DNA from: Hydrogenophaga aromaticivorans
GTDB taxonomy: Bacteria > Pseudomonadota > Gammaproteobacteria > Burkholderiales > Burkholderiaceae_C
Reading direction: 5' to 3'
Assembly (NCBI RefSeq): GCF_013387465.1
Contig: NZ_VYGV01000028.1
Coordinates: forward strand, 248,001-312,000
Length of the DNA: 64,000 bases
Position 1 is the first letter of the stretch. Each line of letters starts with the position of its first letter. The translations under genes and the position numbers were made by a program. This document shows, piece by piece, positions 12,357-19,959 of this stretch. Under the pieces are notes generated by a model. It was not told the DNA's origin. It searched no databases and saw nothing but the letters and a program-made list of their open reading frames with translations.

Positions 12357-14042
12357 TCAGATGTAGTAAAGCAGCAGGTAGCCGATCAGCAGCACCAATA
12401 CCCACAAGGCCATGCTGCGGGTGGACCACGTGCGGGCGAGGCGACCGTCTTGCCCGTAGTGGCGCAGCACCAGGGCGCCGGCGGCTTTGCCGGTGCTGTC
12501 GAGTTCGCGGCCCAGCAGGCGCCGGATGGCGGTGTACGGCTTCTGCACCAGCGCGTACAGCGCCGGGCCGACGCGGCGCCAGAGCCAGTCGGTGTCGAGC
12601 GTGATGGTGAGCGTGCGTTTCAGGAACGGCAGCATCACGAAGAAGGCCAGACCCGAGAACAGCAGCAGCTGCAGTTGCGCGAGCACGTGCGCCCAGGTGT
12701 AGGGTTCATAGGTGGTGGGGTAGGGCAGCAGGGCGTAGAGTGGCTCGGCCCAGACGCCGATGGCGATGCACAGGAAGGCGAAGAAGACCATGGCCCAGCG
12801 CATGGTGGCCGGCGGCTCGGCCGGGCGCAGGCCCGAGTCTTTCTGGAAGAAGACGAACCAGGGGAATTTGATGCCTGCGTGCAGGAACACGCCGGCCGAG
12901 GCGGCGGTGAGCGCCAGCCACACGTATAGCAGGTGGCCGTCGGCTGCCGATTGCGACACCATGGACTTGGAGACGAAGCCCGAGGTGAGCGGGAACGAAG
13001 AGATGGCCAGCGCGCCGATGGTGCCGCAGACGGTGGTGAGCGGCATGGTGTGGAACAGGCCGCCGAGCTCGGAGCACTTGCGCCGCCCGGTCATCAGCAG
13101 CACCGACCCGGCCGACATCAGCAGCAGGGCCTTGTAGATGATGTGGGTGAAGGCGTGGGCGGCTGCGCCGTTGAGCGCCATCTCTGTGCCGATGCCGATG
13201 CCCGCGATCATGAAACCGACCTGGTTCACGATGGAATAGGCCAGGATGCGGCGCATGTCGTTTTCGAGCAGCGCGTAGACGATGCCGTAGAACACCATGA
13301 ACAGGCCGACCCAGATCAGCAACTCGGTGCCGGCGAAGCCGCGGATCAGCACGTACACCGCCGTCTTGGTGGTGAAGGCCGAGAGGAACACGGTGCCGCT
13401 CCAGGAGGCCTCGGGGTAGGCGTCGGGCAGCCAGGCCGAGAGCGGCGGCGCGCCGGCGTTGATCAGGAAGCCGATCAGGATCAGCCAGTGCGCGATCGAG
13501 TCCGCTTCCATGTGCGTGAAGGCGACGCTGCCGGTCTGCACCACGTGGCCGGTGACGCCAGCGAACAGGATCACGCCGCCCAGCAGGTGGACCATGGCGT
13601 AGCGGCGCGCGGCGCGGTACGAAGCCTCGCTGCCCTGGCTCCACAGCACCAGCGTGGAGCCCACGGCCATCAGTTCCCAGAACGCGAACACGGTGATGAG
13701 GTCACCGGCCAGGGCCACGCCGATGGCCGAACCGGCGTAGACGAAGGCGGCAGGCACTTCGAGCCGGCTTTTCTGACCCAGCGCGAACAGGCCGCCACCC
13801 ACGGCCATGATCGCGAAGATGGTGGCGAACAGGCGCGAGAGCTTGTCGCCTTGCAGCGGGGTGATGGTGTGGTCGAGAAAACGCAGTTGCCAGACCGCGC
13901 CATCGGGCACCTGCCAGACCAGGCCCAGCACCACCAGCGGCAGCGCCACGATGGCGACCGAGCGCGCTGTGCCGCGCAGGAACGGCAGGAGCAGGGCGCC
14001 AACGATCAGCACCAGCCCGGGGTGCAGGACGAGGTCATTCAT
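12357..14042 (-). CDS. Mrp-type antiporter, proton-conducting (NuoL/M/N-like) subunit, distal copy
   Basis: 561-residue polytopic protein of the ND2/ND4/ND5 family, the third such subunit in this operon. The core contains the conserved Lys/Glu transmembrane elements (FWELMAVGSTLVLW, NDMRRILAYSIVNQVGFM, HAFTHIIYKALLLMSAG). After about residue 460 it carries an amphipathic extension and a final span ending LLIGYLLLYYI, somewhat reminiscent of the lateral helix of NuoL/MrpA. The ATG at 14042 overlaps the preceding small gene by eight bases; upstream in-frame codons would extend into that gene. Last gene of the operon. Confidence 0.85.
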   Translation of the reverse strand: MNDLVLHPGLVLIVGALLLPFLRGTARSVAIVALPLVVLGLVWQVPDGAVWQLRFLDHTITPLQGDKLSRLFATIFAIMAVGGGLFALGQKSRLEVPAAFVYAGSAIGVALAGDLITVFAFWELMAVGSTLVLWSQGSEASYRAARRYAMVHLLGGVILFAGVTGHVVQTGSVAFTHMEADSIAHWLILIGFLINAGAPPLSAWLPDAYPEASWSGTVFLSAFTTKTAVYVLIRGFAGTELLIWVGLFMVFYGIVYALLENDMRRILAYSIVNQVGFMIAGIGIGTEMALNGAAAHAFTHIIYKALLLMSAGSVLLMTGRRKCSELGGLFHTMPLTTVCGTIGALAISSFPLTSGFVSKSMVSQSAADGHLLYVWLALTAASAGVFLHAGIKFPWFVFFQKDSGLRPAEPPATMRWAMVFFAFLCIAIGVWAEPLYALLPYPTTYEPYTWAHVLAQLQLLLFSGLAFFVMLPFLKRTLTITLDTDWLWRRVGPALYALVQKPYTAIRRLLGRELDSTGKAAGALVLRHYGQDGRLARTWSTRSMALWVLVLLIGYLLLYYI

Positions 14043-14313
14043 CGTTTTTGTCGTCGTAATAGGTGTCGGGCCGCTTGAGCACCAGGGCCAGGCCCTTGGC
14101 AACGACGATCATGGCCAGACAGGCCAGGAAGCCAAACCAGGCGTTGAAACCGAACAGCGCGTCCACCTCGAAGTGGGGGTGCAGGTGCACCAGCAGTTCG
14201 GCCAGCACGGTGAGCGCGAGCACCACGAGGAAGCCGCGGTAGAGGCGCTTGACGTTGGCCGGGTGGTCAAGCCAGTGTGGTTTGGGGTCGGCAGGCTGTT
14301 GCATGTGGGTCAT
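14035..14313 (-). CDS. 92-residue two-span accessory subunit in the Mrp operon
   Basis: Sits between two NuoM-like genes with ATGA overlap to the gene before it and eight-base overlap to the gene after it. Two hydrophobic stretches are visible (GFLVVLALTVLAELLVHL and WFGFLACLAMIVVAKGLALV), separated by a short polar loop, with a charged C-terminus (KRPDTYYDDKNDE). It corresponds to the small hydrophobic protein found with extra antiporter subunits in some proteobacterial Mrp clusters. No family name was recognised with certainty. The start at 14313 is fixed by the overlap. Confidence 0.8.
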   Translation of the reverse strand: MTHMQQPADPKPHWLDHPANVKRLYRGFLVVLALTVLAELLVHLHPHFEVDALFGFNAWFGFLACLAMIVVAKGLALVLKRPDTYYDDKNDE

Positions 14314-15782
14314 CCTCCCAGGCCGAGCATTTGTTTGGCCAGCGCCAGCGGTACGTCGGGCACGAAGAACAGCAGCACCGTGCCGGCGGCGGTCGCGGTC
14401 AGCGCGATCACCATGGGCAACGGGGCCTCCCCGTGCGGGTGGTCGTGTTCGTCGTGCGCTGGAGCGACGAAGAAGGCGCGGTAGATGATGGGCAGGAAGT
14501 AGCCCGCGTTGAGCAGCGTGCTCAAGGCGATCACGCCCACCGCGAGCCACTGCTCGGACGCCATGGCGCCCGAGAGCATGTACCACTTGGAGACGAAACC
14601 GGCCGCCGGGGGCAGGCCGATCATGGACAGCGCGCCGATGGCGAAGGCGCCCATGGTCCAGGGCATGCGCCGGCCGATGCCGTCGAGCTGGCTCACTTCG
14701 GTCTTGTGGGCAGCGGTGTAGATGGCGCCAGCGGCGAAGAACAGCGTGATCTTGCCCAGCGCATGGGCCGCGATGTGCAGCGTGGCGCCCACCACCGACA
14801 AGGGCGCCAGCAACGCCGCAGCCATGACCACGTACGACAGCTGGCTGATGGTGGAATAGGCGAGTCGGCGCTTCAGGTTGTCGGCGCCGAGCGCCACGAC
14901 CGAAGCCGAGACGATGGTGAAACCGGCCAGCAGGATCAGCCAGTCCGTGGTGCCGTTCACGCCCAGGGTGTCGAGCCCGAAGATGTAGACGATGACCTTG
15001 ACCACGCTGAACACGCCGGCCTTGACCACTGCGACCGCGTGCAGCAGCGCCGACACCGGCGTGGGCGCCACCATGGCCGCAGGCAGCCATTTGTGGAAGG
15101 GCATGAGGGCGGCCTTGCCGATGCCGAACATGCACAGCGCGAGCAGGCCCATCAGACCGGCGGGACCGAGCCTGCCGGCCAGGATGCCACCGGCTGTGAA
15201 GTCGGTGGTGCCGGTCAGGTACCAGATGAAGACCAGGGCCGGGAGCAGGAACAGGACCGAGGTACCCATCAGCAGGCCGAGGTAGACGCGGCCGCCCTGG
15301 CGGGCTTTCTCGGTGCCGTGGTGCGTGACCAGCGGGTAGGTGATCAGCGTGAGCACTTCGTAGAACAGGAACAGCGTGAACAGGTTGCCCGAGAAGGCGA
15401 TGCCCATGGTGGCCGTGAGCGCAAGCGCGAAGCAGACGAAGAAGCGCGTCTGGTGGGCTTCGTTGTTGCCGCGCATGTAACCGATGGAGTAGATCGAATT
15501 GACGATCCACAGGCCCGAGGCGACGAGCGCAAACAGCATGCCCAGCGGCTCGACCTCGAAAGCGATCTCCAGCCCGGGCAGCACGCTGAAGAGGGTGGCC
15601 GTGGGCCGCGCACCGGCGAGCACCGAGGGCAGGATGTTCAGCACGCAGGCCAGCAACGCCACTGCGGTGGTCAACGTGATGCCTTCGCGCAGGTTGGGCC
15701 AGCGGTGGGCCAGGGCGATGCCAATGGCGCCCAGGACGGGCACGAGCAGGGCGGCCAGGATGGCGTCGTCGGCGGTGAACAT
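14310..15782 (-). CDS. Mrp-type antiporter subunit D-like (second copy)
   Basis: 490-residue NuoM/MrpD-like proton channel subunit. Visible are the helix-5 type segment FLFYEVLTLITYPLV with its membrane Glu, the loop Lys in PFHKWLPAAMVAPTPVSALLH, and LKRRLAYSTISQLSYV. It overlaps its neighbour by one base at its start (15782) and by four bases at its end. Together with the copies at 12357 and 15782 it gives the complex three antiporter-like membrane subunits. Confidence 0.87.
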   Translation of the reverse strand: MFTADDAILAALLVPVLGAIGIALAHRWPNLREGITLTTAVALLACVLNILPSVLAGARPTATLFSVLPGLEIAFEVEPLGMLFALVASGLWIVNSIYSIGYMRGNNEAHQTRFFVCFALALTATMGIAFSGNLFTLFLFYEVLTLITYPLVTHHGTEKARQGGRVYLGLLMGTSVLFLLPALVFIWYLTGTTDFTAGGILAGRLGPAGLMGLLALCMFGIGKAALMPFHKWLPAAMVAPTPVSALLHAVAVVKAGVFSVVKVIVYIFGLDTLGVNGTTDWLILLAGFTIVSASVVALGADNLKRRLAYSTISQLSYVVMAAALLAPLSVVGATLHIAAHALGKITLFFAAGAIYTAAHKTEVSQLDGIGRRMPWTMGAFAIGALSMIGLPPAAGFVSKWYMLSGAMASEQWLAVGVIALSTLLNAGYFLPIIYRAFFVAPAHDEHDHPHGEAPLPMVIALTATAAGTVLLFFVPDVPLALAKQMLGLGG

Positions 15783-17266
15783 CAGAGCAGCCCTCCCATC
15801 AGGAAGGTGGCGGCCTTGCTCGCCGAGCCGACGGTGAACGCCGTGCTTAGACCGAAGTACACCGTGGCCGCCACGAGCAGGGCCGTGGGCACACCCATGG
15901 ACCAGGGCACGGTGGCGCTCGCGTCCACGTCCTGGCGCGGTTCGCGGAAGTAGGCCACTTCAACGAAACGCCAGACGTAGGCGACCGCCAGCAGCGACGA
16001 CAGCAGGATGAGGAACACCAGCCACCACTGGCCGTTTTCCAGTGCGGCCAGCAGCAGGTACCACTTGCTGATGAAGCCGGCCGTGCCGGGCACACCGATC
16101 AGCGAGAGGCCGCAGATCACCATGCCGAAGCTGGTGAGAGGCATGCGCTTGCCCAGACCCTGAACGCGCGAGAGGCTGGTGCCACCCATGACCAGCGCCA
16201 CCAGCCCGAGCAACATGAAGATGGCGCCTTTGGTGATGCCGTGGTTGAACAGGTGCAGGATGGTGGCGGTCAGACCTGAGGCGGAGTCAAACGAGAGGCC
16301 AAGGATGATGTAGCCGATCTGGCCCACGCTGGAGTAGGCGAACAGGCGCTTGAGGTCGGACTGGAAGATGGCGATGGTGGACGCGGCGAACATGCCGGCC
16401 AGGGCCAGCAACAGCATGGCCTCTTTCATCGGCAGCAGGCCGAACACCTGCGACTGGCCGAACACCGAGAAATAGAAACGCAGCAACACATACACCGCGA
16501 CCTTGGTGGCGGTGGCCGCCAGGAAGGCCGAGACCGCCGACGGCGCGTAGGTGTAGGCGTTGGGCAGCCACTGGTGCAGCGGGAACAGCGCCAGCTTGAG
16601 CGAGATACCGACCGTCAGGAAGGCCAGAGCGGCCAGCACCGGCCGCGTGCCTTGCACGGCGGCGAGTCGTTGTCCCATGTCCGCGATGTTCAGCGTGCCG
16701 GTCATCAGGTAGAGCAGACCGATACCGATCACGATGAAGGTGGCGCCGATGGTGCCCATGATCAGGTACTGGTAGGAGGCCACCAGCGCACGCCGGTCAC
16801 GGCCCAGCGCAATCAGCACATAGGTGGCCAGCGACGAGATTTCCAGGAACACGAAGATGTTGAAGGCATCGCCGGTGATGGAAATGCCCAGCAGGCCGGT
16901 CAGGCACAGCACGAACATGGTGTAGAACAAATAGTGCTGCTGCTGTGGCACTTCGTCCTCAATGCTGCTGCGGCAATACGGCAGCACCACGGAGGCCATG
17001 CCCGAGACCAGCACCAGCATGAACGAGCTGAGTTGGTCCACCCGGTATTCGATGCCCCAGGGCGGCGGCCAGTTGCCGATGGCGTAGGAGATGGTGCCAC
17101 TGGCGTCGACCTGCAGCCACAGCGTGATCGAGATGGCAAACGCCGTCCAGCTGGCCAGCAGGGCGACAGCGAAGGCCAGCGTGCGGTGACGCAGCAGCAC
17201 CGTCAGCGGTGCGGCGAGCAGGGGAATGACCACCTGCAAGGCAGGCAGGTGCTGAGCCAGACTCAT
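15782..17266 (-). CDS. mrpD: Na+/H+ antiporter subunit D
   Basis: 494-residue canonical MrpD: FVFLEISSLATYVLIALG (membrane Glu), LFPLHQWLPNAYTYAPSAVSAFLAA (loop region), LKRLFAYSSVGQIGYI and the C-terminal GTAGFISKWYLLLAALE. It acts in the inner membrane as a proton-translocating half of the multisubunit antiporter. Its ATG overlaps the mrpC stop (ATGA) and its stop overlaps the next ATG by one base. Confidence 0.92.
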   Translation of the reverse strand: MSLAQHLPALQVVIPLLAAPLTVLLRHRTLAFAVALLASWTAFAISITLWLQVDASGTISYAIGNWPPPWGIEYRVDQLSSFMLVLVSGMASVVLPYCRSSIEDEVPQQQHYLFYTMFVLCLTGLLGISITGDAFNIFVFLEISSLATYVLIALGRDRRALVASYQYLIMGTIGATFIVIGIGLLYLMTGTLNIADMGQRLAAVQGTRPVLAALAFLTVGISLKLALFPLHQWLPNAYTYAPSAVSAFLAATATKVAVYVLLRFYFSVFGQSQVFGLLPMKEAMLLLALAGMFAASTIAIFQSDLKRLFAYSSVGQIGYIILGLSFDSASGLTATILHLFNHGITKGAIFMLLGLVALVMGGTSLSRVQGLGKRMPLTSFGMVICGLSLIGVPGTAGFISKWYLLLAALENGQWWLVFLILLSSLLAVAYVWRFVEVAYFREPRQDVDASATVPWSMGVPTALLVAATVYFGLSTAFTVGSASKAATFLMGGLL

Positions 17267-17646
17267 GCTTGTTCCTGGCGGCTCGGCACCGCGTCCATGT
17301 TCAGGATTTCATCTTCTTCGATGCTGTCGTAGGCTTCGCGGATGCGCACCGTCAACGCCAGGCCCAGCGCCAGAGTGGCCACGCCCACCACAATGGCGGT
17401 GAGGATCAGCACATGGGGCAACGGGCTGGAGTAGACGGTGAAGGCGTCGCTCAAAATCGGCGCGGTGCCACCGACCAGCTTGCCGGGTGCGATGTAGAGC
17501 AGGTAGACCGAGGTCTGGAAGATGCCCAGGCCGATGAGCTTCTTGATCAGGTTGCCACGGGCGATCACGATGAAGAGCCCGGCAACCATCAGGAAGATGG
17601 TGACGAAGTAGGTGAAGTGGCCGCCCAGGGTCATGGTGGTGTTCAT
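17263..17646 (-). CDS. mrpC: Na+/H+ antiporter subunit C
   Basis: MrpC/NuoK-like protein of 127 residues with three spans: TYFVTIFLMVAGLFIVIA, LGIFQTSVYLLYIA and HVLILTAIVVGVATLALG. The NuoK-type PHVLILTAIVVG motif is typical. The ATG at 17646 is preferred because the extra in-frame N-terminus (to 17685) is polar and overlaps mrpB. Stop overlaps mrpD by four bases. Confidence 0.9.
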   Translation of the reverse strand: MNTTMTLGGHFTYFVTIFLMVAGLFIVIARGNLIKKLIGLGIFQTSVYLLYIAPGKLVGGTAPILSDAFTVYSSPLPHVLILTAIVVGVATLALGLALTVRIREAYDSIEEDEILNMDAVPSRQEQA

Positions 17647-17653
17647 GTGGCGT

Positions 17654-18082
17654 TCACTCGTCGTCGGCGTTGCCGCGGGCGGCAAACATGTAGAAGATCT
17701 TCAGCATCACGCCCGAGACGGTGGTGGCCACGCCGACTTCCACCCAGAAAATGCCGCGGTGTTGTCCGTGCACCGAATCGTGGTCCAGCACGAAGTAGTC
17801 GAGGAAGTTGCCACCCAGCAGCAGGCCGGCGACACCCACGCCGCCGTAGATCAGCACGCCGATGGCCATCATCGATTCGACCAGAGGCTCAGGCACCACT
17901 TTGCGTGCATCGGCCAGCCCGTAGATGAGCGCGTAGAAGATGACCGCCGCCGCCAGAATGACACCGGCCTGGAAGCCGCCGCCGGGGCCGAAGTCGCCGT
18001 GGAACTGCACGTAGAGCGCGAACAGCAGGATGAACGGGATCAGCAGCTTGGCGATGACCCGCAGGATCAGGTCGTGCCTCAT
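17654..18082 (-). CDS. mrpB: Na+/H+ antiporter subunit B
   Basis: 142-residue MnhB-domain protein with four spans. The family-specific motif HGDFGPGGGFQAGVILAAA is complete. It couples with MrpC in the antiporter. Its ATG overlaps the stop of the DUF4040/MbhE-like gene (ATGA). Confidence 0.92.
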   Translation of the reverse strand: MRHDLILRVIAKLLIPFILLFALYVQFHGDFGPGGGFQAGVILAAAVIFYALIYGLADARKVVPEPLVESMMAIGVLIYGGVGVAGLLLGGNFLDYFVLDHDSVHGQHRGIFWVEVGVATTVSGVMLKIFYMFAARGNADDE

Positions 18083-18624
18083 GCCTTGTCGCCCTTGTTT
18101 TTGTTGCGGCGGCGACGCAGCAGCGCGATCACGCCCGCCCCGGCGGTGAACACCACGGTGGTTTCACCGAAGGTGTCATAGCCCCGGTAGCTCGCCAGCA
18201 CCGCGGTGACCACGTTGGGTACGTCCACCTCCTGCTTGATCTCGTTCAGGTAGCGCGGCACCACGTGGGTGTGGATCGGGGCTTTGGGATCCGAAAACTC
18301 GGGCAGGCCCAGCGTGCCGTAGACCAGCACGGCGCCCACGGCGACGGAGACGATCAGGGGCAGCCACGGCTTGTTGACCGGGCGCGCCTCTTCGCTCTTG
18401 CAGAGATGCAGCGCTCCCAGGAACAGCACGGTGGAAATGCCCGCGCCAACGGACGCTTCGGTCATGGCAACGTCCACCGCGTCCATGGCCACCAGCACGG
18501 TGGCCATCAGGAAGCTGTAGATGCCGCCGAGCACGATGACGCCAAACAGGTTGCGGCTGCGCGCGATCACCCAGACGGTCACCGCCATCAGCACCAGCAG
18601 CACATTGATGATCAGGGTTTCGAT
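18079..18624 (-). CDS. DUF4040 plus MbhE-like fused antiporter subunit (MrpA C-terminal equivalent)
   Basis: About 175-182 residues. The N-terminal half matches the DUF4040/MbhD region (RNLFGVIVLGGIYSFLM, MDAVDVAMTEASVGAG). The second half matches the MbhE-type segment that follows it in large MrpA proteins (VPNVVTAVLASYRGYDTFGE). The start is unusual. Alignment by eye expects a start at the Ile-Glu-Thr-Leu stretch, where the codon is ATC (18624-18622) six bases after a perfect GGAGGA. The first canonical codon in the right region is GTG at 18603, without a ribosome-binding site. It overlaps mrpG and mrpB. Confidence 0.85.
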   Translation of the reverse strand: METLIINVLLVLMAVTVWVIARSRNLFGVIVLGGIYSFLMATVLVAMDAVDVAMTEASVGAGISTVLFLGALHLCKSEEARPVNKPWLPLIVSVAVGAVLVYGTLGLPEFSDPKAPIHTHVVPRYLNEIKQEVDVPNVVTAVLASYRGYDTFGETTVVFTAGAGVIALLRRRRNKNKGDKA

Positions 18625-18941
18625 GATGCGTCCTCCGGGGGCGCCAGCTGGGGCTTGAGTCCACGGGTCATCGCCGCGCGAGCCAGGGCGTGGGTGGCGG
18701 TGGGGCTGGCGAAAAAGATCAGCAGGCCGACCATCAGCAGCTTGACAGTGACCAGGGTCCAGCCTGCCTGCAGGGCCAGACCGATCAGGATGAGACCGGC
18801 GCCGAGCGTGTCGATCACGCTGGCGGCGTGCATGCGGGTGTAGAAGTCGGGCATGCGAAGCAGGCCCAAAGCACCGACACAGCAGAAGAAACCACCCACC
18901 ACCAGCAGCACCCAGCTGAGGATGTCGATCACCAGGCTCAT
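18612..18941 (-). CDS. mrpG: Na+/H+ antiporter subunit G
   Basis: 109-residue MnhG/PhaG protein with three spans. The diagnostic motif is LGLLRMPDFYTRMHAASVIDTLGAG (quoted here in two parts: LGLLRMPDFYTRMHAA and SVIDTLGAG). The ATG overlaps the mrpF stop by four bases. Its C-terminal tail (MTRGLKPQLAPPEDASSKP) overlaps the start of the next gene. Confidence 0.93.
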   Translation of the reverse strand: MSLVIDILSWVLLVVGGFFCCVGALGLLRMPDFYTRMHAASVIDTLGAGLILIGLALQAGWTLVTVKLLMVGLLIFFASPTATHALARAAMTRGLKPQLAPPEDASSKP

Positions 18942-19222
18942 GGCGTGGGTTCCTTGGCATCGCCCGGGTCGCCGAGATCGCCGCTGCGGAAGTACTTGAG
19001 CACGGCAATGGTGCCGATCACGTTGAGCAGGCCATACACGATGGCCAGGTCCAGAAACTCGGGTCGGCCGGTCAGGAAGCCGAGCACGGCCAGCAGCAGC
19101 ATGGCCACCGTGCCGATGGAGTTGGCGGCCTGGACCCGGTCAAACACCGTGGGACCCAGGGCCGCCCGGATGAGCGCGAGGGTGAGCGTGACGAGGAGCG
19201 CGAGGGCTGCGGCAGCGAACAT
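18938..19222 (-). CDS. mrpF: Na+/H+ antiporter subunit F
   Basis: 94-residue MnhF protein with three spans and the family pattern RAALGPTVFDRVQAANSIGT, then FLDLAIVYGLLNVIGT. Starts one base inside the mrpE stop and ends in an ATGA overlap with mrpG. Part of the small-subunit block E-F-G at the head of the operon. Confidence 0.93.
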   Translation of the reverse strand: MFAAAALALLVTLTLALIRAALGPTVFDRVQAANSIGTVAMLLLAVLGFLTGRPEFLDLAIVYGLLNVIGTIAVLKYFRSGDLGDPGDAKEPTP

Positions 19223-19698
19223 CAGCGGGAACCCTCGCAGGCCGAGACCCTGCGGTCCATGTCGCTGTCGATCGTGCCCTCGGCGCCGTTGCGTGTGAGG
19301 CCGTGCACCAGGAACTCGTTGGGCAGGGCCTCGATGGTGATGGTGCCCGGTGTGAGGGTGATGGAGTTGGCGTGCAGCACCAGGCCCACATCGGTTCTCT
19401 GGCTGGGTTTGAAGCGAACCATGGTCGGGCTGATCGGGAGCTTGGGGTTGAGGATGATCTTGCTCACGTCCCAGGCCGACTTCGTGATTTCCTTGAACAG
19501 CCAGATCCAGTAGACCAGGGCTCTGGCACCCAGCTGGATGGGATGGCCTTCATGGTCGACCACATCCATGCGTCGCGCGAACCACACCACCGCCAGCGCA
19601 CTGCCGGCACCCGCCGCCAGCAGGAAGGGCGTGAAGAAGCCCGACAACAGCAGCCAGAAAGCGTAGAGGGTGAGGAACAGGCTGAATGAATGAAACAC
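19222..19698 (-). CDS. mrpE: Na+/H+ antiporter subunit E
   Basis: 158-residue MnhE protein and first gene of the ten-gene operon. N-terminal spans (LFLTLYAFWLLLSGFF and the following Ala/Gly-rich helix) precede the family motif region YWIWLFKEITKSAWDVSKIIL and the soluble C-terminal beta domain (NSITLTPGTITIEALPNEFLVHGL). Preceded by a perfect -10 element at 19734-19729. Confidence 0.92.
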   Translation of the reverse strand: MFHSFSLFLTLYAFWLLLSGFFTPFLLAAGAGSALAVVWFARRMDVVDHEGHPIQLGARALVYWIWLFKEITKSAWDVSKIILNPKLPISPTMVRFKPSQRTDVGLVLHANSITLTPGTITIEALPNEFLVHGLTRNGAEGTIDSDMDRRVSACEGSR

Positions 19699-19728
19699 GG
19701 GGGGTCCAGCGGTGATCAGCGGAGCGGC

Positions 19729-19757
19729 ATTATAGCCAGCGGTAACTTATGGAAAAC
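19729..19757 (-). promoter_or_regulatory. Promoter of the Mrp operon
   Basis: On the minus strand a perfect TATAAT (19734-19729) lies 30 bases before the mrpE ATG. The -35 region is weak (TTTTCC with a 16-base spacer), so an activator may be needed. Confidence 0.5.
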
Positions 19758-19959
19758 GGACGTTTCCAAGGGTAAAACGCTCGCATCATGGTTCAATCGC
19801 CACGCACTGGCTATCCATGAAATCCCGATAGCATACGGGCACGCTGACCGATCCAGACACCGCTTGAAGAGACCCGCAGAATGACATTCCCGTACCGAAG
19901 GCACACCCGATCGATGTGTGCTGGCCCCGCCAGATCCTGTCGTTCAGTGGGGGCGACGC

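Noticed and set aside
12933..15953. Long plus-strand frames (12933-14078 and 14277-15953) across the Mrp operon
   Set aside because: The products are rich in His/Gln/Asp/Gly/Arg without hydrophobic or domain pattern, opposite intact NuoM-like genes.
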